The notes under the pieces were generated by a model. It was not told the DNA's origin. It saw only the letters and a list, made by a program, of their open reading frames with translations, and made no database searches. A stretch of 64,000 bases of DNA from JADKCL01 sp031415375. GTDB taxonomy: Bacteria; Bacteroidota; Bacteroidia; J057; JADKCL01. The DNA lies in NCBI GenBank assembly GCA_031415375.1, contig JANORP010000378.1, positions 1 through 64,000 of the forward strand, read 5' to 3'. This document shows positions 60,484 to 64,000 of this stretch, piece by piece (position 1 is the stretch's first letter; each line of letters starts with the position of its first letter). Position numbers and translations under genes: made by a program.

Positions 60484-62967
60484 ATGCCCAGCACCGCCCT
60501 CCCCATCCAAGAAATCATCCCAGCGCTCCTGCGAGCGCTGGCAGACCACCCCATCGTCATCTTGGAGGCCCCGCCTGGCGCGGGCAAATCGACCGAATTG
60601 CCGCTGCACTTGCTGCATGCACCGTGGCTGCAAGGACAGAAGATGCTCATGCTGCAACCACGCCGCCTTGCGGCGCGCGCGGTTGCGACGCGTCTTGCTG
60701 CACAGCTCGGCGAGCAAGTCGGGGAAACCGCCGGCTACCGCGTGCGCTTCGAACGCAAGATCAGCGCCCAGACCCGCATCGAGGTGCTCACTGAGGGCTT
60801 GCTCACCCGCCACATCCAGCAAGACAATGCCCTGGAGGGCATCGGGCTGCTGATCTTTGATGAATTCCACGAGCGCTCGCTCCATGCAGACCTCGCGCTG
60901 GTGCTCGCGCGGCAGGTGCAGGAGGTGCTGCGCGACGACCTGCGCATCCTCATCATGTCGGCCACGCTCGACACCGCCGCGCTCTCGCAATTGCTGGGAA
61001 ATGCACCCGTGATCACGAGTAAGGGCCGCCAACATCCGATCGACATCCGCTACAGCCCCGTGCCCGATGGGCAGCGGCTCGAAGGCCATCTCGCCGCCAC
61101 GGTGCGCAAGGCCCTCCGTGAGGACCAGGGCGACATCCTCGCCTTCCTCCCCGGCGCCGCCGAAATCGGCCGCGTGGCCGAGGCATTGTATGAAAATCTG
61201 CCTGCTGGCATCCATCTGCACATGCTTTATGGCGACCTGCCGCTGCCGCAGCAGCAGGAAGCCATCCTGCCCGACCCCGAAGGAAGGCGCAAGGTGGTGC
61301 TGGCCACGACGATTGCCGAGACCAGCCTCACGATCGAGGGCGTCCATGTAGTCATCGACGCTGGGCTGGCGCGGGTGCCGCGGTTTGACCCGCGCTCGGG
61401 CCTTACACGCCTAGAGACGCTCAGCGTGACCCGCGACGCCGCCGACCAACGGGCAGGCCGCGCAGGTCGCCTCGGCCCCGGCGTGGCCTACCGCCTCTGG
61501 GCAGAGGGCAGCCACCAATACCTTCAAGCCCAACGCGAACCCGAGATCCTCCAAGCCGACCTCGCGCCCATGGCCCTCGAACTCGCCTATTGGGGTGTGA
61601 CCGAGATGCGGGACTTGGGCTGGCCCACGCCGCCGCCTGTCGGGCATTTGAACCAAGCCTTGGAGCTGCTTACGCAGCTTGAAGCTTTGGAAAATGGCCG
61701 CATCACGGCCCGTGGCAAGGATTTGCTGCGCCTGCCGACCCATCCGAGGCTGGCGCACATGCTCGCGGAGGGCGAGGCATTGGGGCTCGCTGGCCTGGCC
61801 TGCGACATCGCGGCGCTGCTGGAGGAGCGCGACCCGCTCCCGCGCGAAGCGGGTGCAGACCTCTGCCTACGCCTGGACGCATTGCGGCTGCACCGCACGG
61901 GCGGCCGCTCGCAGGGCGAGAGCGCGGGCCTGCGCAAGCTGGAACAGCTCTCTCAGGCTTGGCGCAAGATCTTGCGCTGCAATGCCCATGATCGACCTGT
62001 CGAGGCCCAAGATGCTGGGCGCTTGCTCGCCGCCGCCTACCCCGAACGTGTTGCCAAGCGCGTCGGGCATCATCCGCCCACTTACCGCCTCAACAATGGC
62101 CGTCGGGGCAGCATCCAAGGGCACGACGCGCTCGCCGACCACGAGTGGCTGGCCATCGGGCTCATGGATGCTGGCTTGCAGGAAGGCAAGATTTTCCTCG
62201 CCGCGCCCTTGGATCCGCAGGATTTGAAGGGGCACATGAAGACACATTCAGTTTTGCATTGGGACCGGGCGCAGGGGCTGATCTTGGCGCAGACAGAGTT
62301 GCGGTTGGGCACGCTGCTGGTGTCGAGCAAGCCCGCACCCAAGCTCAGCGATGCGGAATGCGTGCCGATCTTGTGTGCAGCCATCCGCGAGCAGCCCGAT
62401 TTGCTGGCTTGGATGGAGGCCGCGGTGGCTTGGCAGGCGCGTGTGTTGAGTCTGAGGTTGTGGCGACCGCAGGAAGATTGGCCGGATGTATCGACCGAGA
62501 CGCTGCTGACGGATTTGGAGAAATGGCTGGGGCCCTACATCGGACATGTGCGGAAGCGGGATGATTTTAAGCGCGTGGACGTGCTGAGCTTGTTGTCGGC
62601 GCGCTTGCCCTGGGCGATGCAGCAGCAATTGGACGCCTTGGCCCCACAAAAGCTGGAGGTGCCGACGGGTTCACAGATTACCTTGGAATACTTTGCGGAT
62701 GGCCGTGCGCCGATCTTGGCGGTACGCTTGCAGGAGATGTTTGGGCAGATGGACACACCGACGGTGAATCAGGGCCGCAATGCCGTCTTGATCCATTTGC
62801 TGTCACCCGCATACCGTCCCTGTGCCGTGACCCAAGACCTCCGCAGCTTCTGGATGAATGCGTATGCCGATACCCGCAAAGACCTGCGGGGCCGCTACCC
62901 TAAACACAGCTGGCCCGAAAACCCGCTCACCGCAGAGGCCGTGCGCGGCGTGAAGCGAAAATCCTGA
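60484..62967 (+). CDS. hrpB: ATP-dependent helicase HrpB
   Basis: An 827-residue DEAH-type helicase. The ATG at 60484 is chosen because homology starts at MPSTALPIQEIIPALLRAL; the earlier ATG at 60439 adds a weak 15-residue extension. Motifs: I PPGAGKST (30-37), Ia LQPRRLAARAVA, II DEFH (126-129), III MSATLD, V/VI ATTIAETSLTI and ITxxxAxQRAGRAGR-like QRAGRAGR. The C-terminal half has the HrpB-specific domain. The length is normal. HrpB-type proteins are RNA helicase-like enzymes whose exact cellular target is not well known. The gene is GC-rich like the core genes. Confidence 0.95.
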   Translation: MPSTALPIQEIIPALLRALADHPIVILEAPPGAGKSTELPLHLLHAPWLQGQKMLMLQPRRLAARAVATRLAAQLGEQVGETAGYRVRFERKISAQTRIEVLTEGLLTRHIQQDNALEGIGLLIFDEFHERSLHADLALVLARQVQEVLRDDLRILIMSATLDTAALSQLLGNAPVITSKGRQHPIDIRYSPVPDGQRLEGHLAATVRKALREDQGDILAFLPGAAEIGRVAEALYENLPAGIHLHMLYGDLPLPQQQEAILPDPEGRRKVVLATTIAETSLTIEGVHVVIDAGLARVPRFDPRSGLTRLETLSVTRDAADQRAGRAGRLGPGVAYRLWAEGSHQYLQAQREPEILQADLAPMALELAYWGVTEMRDLGWPTPPPVGHLNQALELLTQLEALENGRITARGKDLLRLPTHPRLAHMLAEGEALGLAGLACDIAALLEERDPLPREAGADLCLRLDALRLHRTGGRSQGESAGLRKLEQLSQAWRKILRCNAHDRPVEAQDAGRLLAAAYPERVAKRVGHHPPTYRLNNGRRGSIQGHDALADHEWLAIGLMDAGLQEGKIFLAAPLDPQDLKGHMKTHSVLHWDRAQGLILAQTELRLGTLLVSSKPAPKLSDAECVPILCAAIREQPDLLAWMEAAVAWQARVLSLRLWRPQEDWPDVSTETLLTDLEKWLGPYIGHVRKRDDFKRVDVLSLLSARLPWAMQQQLDALAPQKLEVPTGSQITLEYFADGRAPILAVRLQEMFGQMDTPTVNQGRNAVLIHLLSPAYRPCAVTQDLRSFWMNAYADTRKDLRGRYPKHSWPENPLTAEAVRGVKRKS

Positions 62968-63220
62968 CAAATCACCTCTTTTCACAATTGTCTCTGCAAG
63001 CGTAGTTGCAAAATTATATTGTCCAGTGGCTCCGGAATGTGGCGGCATGTGCGCTGTCAATGGCGGATCATACAACCACTTCCCAAAATATGGGCCGTGT
63101 AATGCTCAAATACTTCATTCAATTCTTACATATATCATTTGTACATATTCAACATTTAGCAAATCATGTTTGTAATAATTAGCTATATTAGAGCTTGTTA
63201 GGTAATAGATAGGATCGGAG

Positions 63221-63238
63221 ATTTAAACACGTTTAAAT
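63221..63238. promoter_or_regulatory. 18-bp inverted repeat before the last gene
   Basis: ATTTAAAC and GTTTAAAT flank AC, giving a perfect dyad 9 bases before the ATG at 63248. It could be an operator or a 5'-leader hairpin that affects translation. The region from 62968 to 63220 is AT-rich and has no gene. Confidence 0.5.
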
Positions 63239-63247
63239 TAATGCAGT

Positions 63248-64000
63248 ATGTCCAAAATTTCATTGGCTGGGTTTTCATTGCTCTTATTCTTGTGCGCGCT
63301 AGGGATCAAAGCACAATCAACCCAAGTGTTGCCCGTGGGTGATCATGGGCAATCGCGAGAGGCATACGACTCGCCCAGCGGTGCCAGGCGAGGCCATCAA
63401 TTGCAAGAGCCGCTCATGCTGCTCCCGCCAGGCAACGACAATTGCGCCTCGGCAATCGCACTCACTCCAGGTGCAGCCTGCATTACAGGCACCTCCAACG
63501 GCGCGAGCCTACAAGGTGGGGAGTATGTGTGCATCAGTGGCGGTGGTGGCGTCTCTGAAGAAACGGTATGGTACCGTTTCACGGCGACCAATACATCGAT
63601 GGTCCTAGGAGTTGTGCTCACAAATTCCACCAACTGTGCGACAGTATTGGCGGTTTACGGTCCATTCGCGCCAGCCGGAGGCTGCCTTCCAGGTGCTGGC
63701 AACCAGATTCTTTGCCAAAATATGGGCCTCATCGACCCTGGTTTCCACCCTTTGCTCACTGGCCTTGTCATCGGGCAAAGCTACCTCGTGCAAGTACAGG
63801 GCAATAATTGCGGCGGCGGCAACGATCGCTTTGTCAATTTTTGCATCAGCATCAATACCGTTTCTGCTAACAATAGCGCAGGCTCTGCTGCGGTGATCAA
63901 CAATTGCGGCGTCGCCTTCACTGGCGGTACCACCGGCGGCCACTATGCGAATGGCACTTCTATCGGCGCCAACAACCTCGACAACAATGTCGCTACGAGC
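63248..64000 (+). CDS. Partial secreted protein, 5' end only (runs off the window)
   Basis: An open frame of 251 codons from the ATG at 63248 to the last base, without a stop, so the gene continues beyond the window. It begins with a signal peptide (residues 1-22, ending GIKAQ). After a variable stretch comes GNDNCASAIALTPGAAC (about 62-78) and ETVWYRFTATN (about 104-114), followed by a QSYLVQVQGNNCGGG turn. The NDNC..A..L pattern with paired cysteines is that of the pre-peptidase-like or NDNCxxA domains of exported Bacteroidota proteins. A second NCGVAFTGGTT unit is beginning near residue 220. A T9SS sorting domain at the missing C-terminus is likely but cannot be seen. Confidence 0.85.
   Translation, partial: MSKISLAGFSLLLFLCALGIKAQSTQVLPVGDHGQSREAYDSPSGARRGHQLQEPLMLLPPGNDNCASAIALTPGAACITGTSNGASLQGGEYVCISGGGGVSEETVWYRFTATNTSMVLGVVLTNSTNCATVLAVYGPFAPAGGCLPGAGNQILCQNMGLIDPGFHPLLTGLVIGQSYLVQVQGNNCGGGNDRFVNFCISINTVSANNSAGSAAVINNCGVAFTGGTTGGHYANGTSIGANNLDNNVATS

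Overview
The window looks like a chromosome segment of a member of the Bacteroidota, most plausibly a Saprospiria-like or similar environmental lineage. Seven proteins carry or probably carry type IX secretion (T9SS) C-terminal sorting domains, both type A and the gliding-motility type B. There are HYR and SprB repeat proteins, exact TAnnTTTG promoter boxes, few strong Shine-Dalgarno sequences, and lipoproteins with lipobox cysteines. The lineage is inferred from these families only; no rRNA is present.

Layout. 0.5-4.0 kb: a tight operon of a membrane-anchored peptidoglycan-binding-type protein, a coiled-coil protein, a coiled-coil plus roadblock/longin-like protein, a Rab-like small GTPase and a histidine kinase, followed by a convergent TPR gene. 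5.1-12.7 kb: an ECF sigma/anti-sigma pair, TM2 and zinc-ribbon membrane proteins, a metallophosphoesterase, two T9SS cargo proteins, a di-haem cytochrome c and a lipoprotein. 12.85-16.3 kb: an intact initiator tRNA, a GIY-YIG nuclease gene, a displaced copy of the 3' part of that tRNA, and a leftward integrase module (large serine recombinase, small ORF, MerR-like regulator) with an operator-like dyad and a phased A-tract array behind it. 16.6-31 kb: T9SS cargo (including a subtilisin-like protease), tandem small lipoproteins, an unknown 498-residue protein, a long structured non-coding stretch, a lysozyme plus cysteine-hydrolase toxin candidate overlapping a lipoprotein (candidate effector and immunity pair), and a type B T9SS protein.

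31.3-44.8 kb is visibly AT-richer and reads as a defence island: a winged-helix protein, a 2156-residue STAND NTPase with an N-terminal PD-(D/E)XK-like nuclease (Avs-like), a TIGR04141/DUF6119-type protein, and a reverse transcriptase gene preceded by a structured non-coding stretch and followed by a membrane-anchored protein with a SUKH-like domain. The reverse transcriptase pair is the best candidate for an undescribed system here.

45.5-64 kb returns to GC-rich core-like sequence: an ACMSD-type decarboxylase closely followed by a PglC/WcaJ-type sugar transferase, a 3600-residue T9SS surface protein with exactly periodic internal DNA repeats, a peptide-type ABC transporter binding lipoprotein, the helicase HrpB, and the 5' end of another secreted protein that runs off the right edge.

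All functions are read from sequence motifs without database searches. Positions of start codons were chosen by motif, signal peptide or overlap logic, as noted in each entry.
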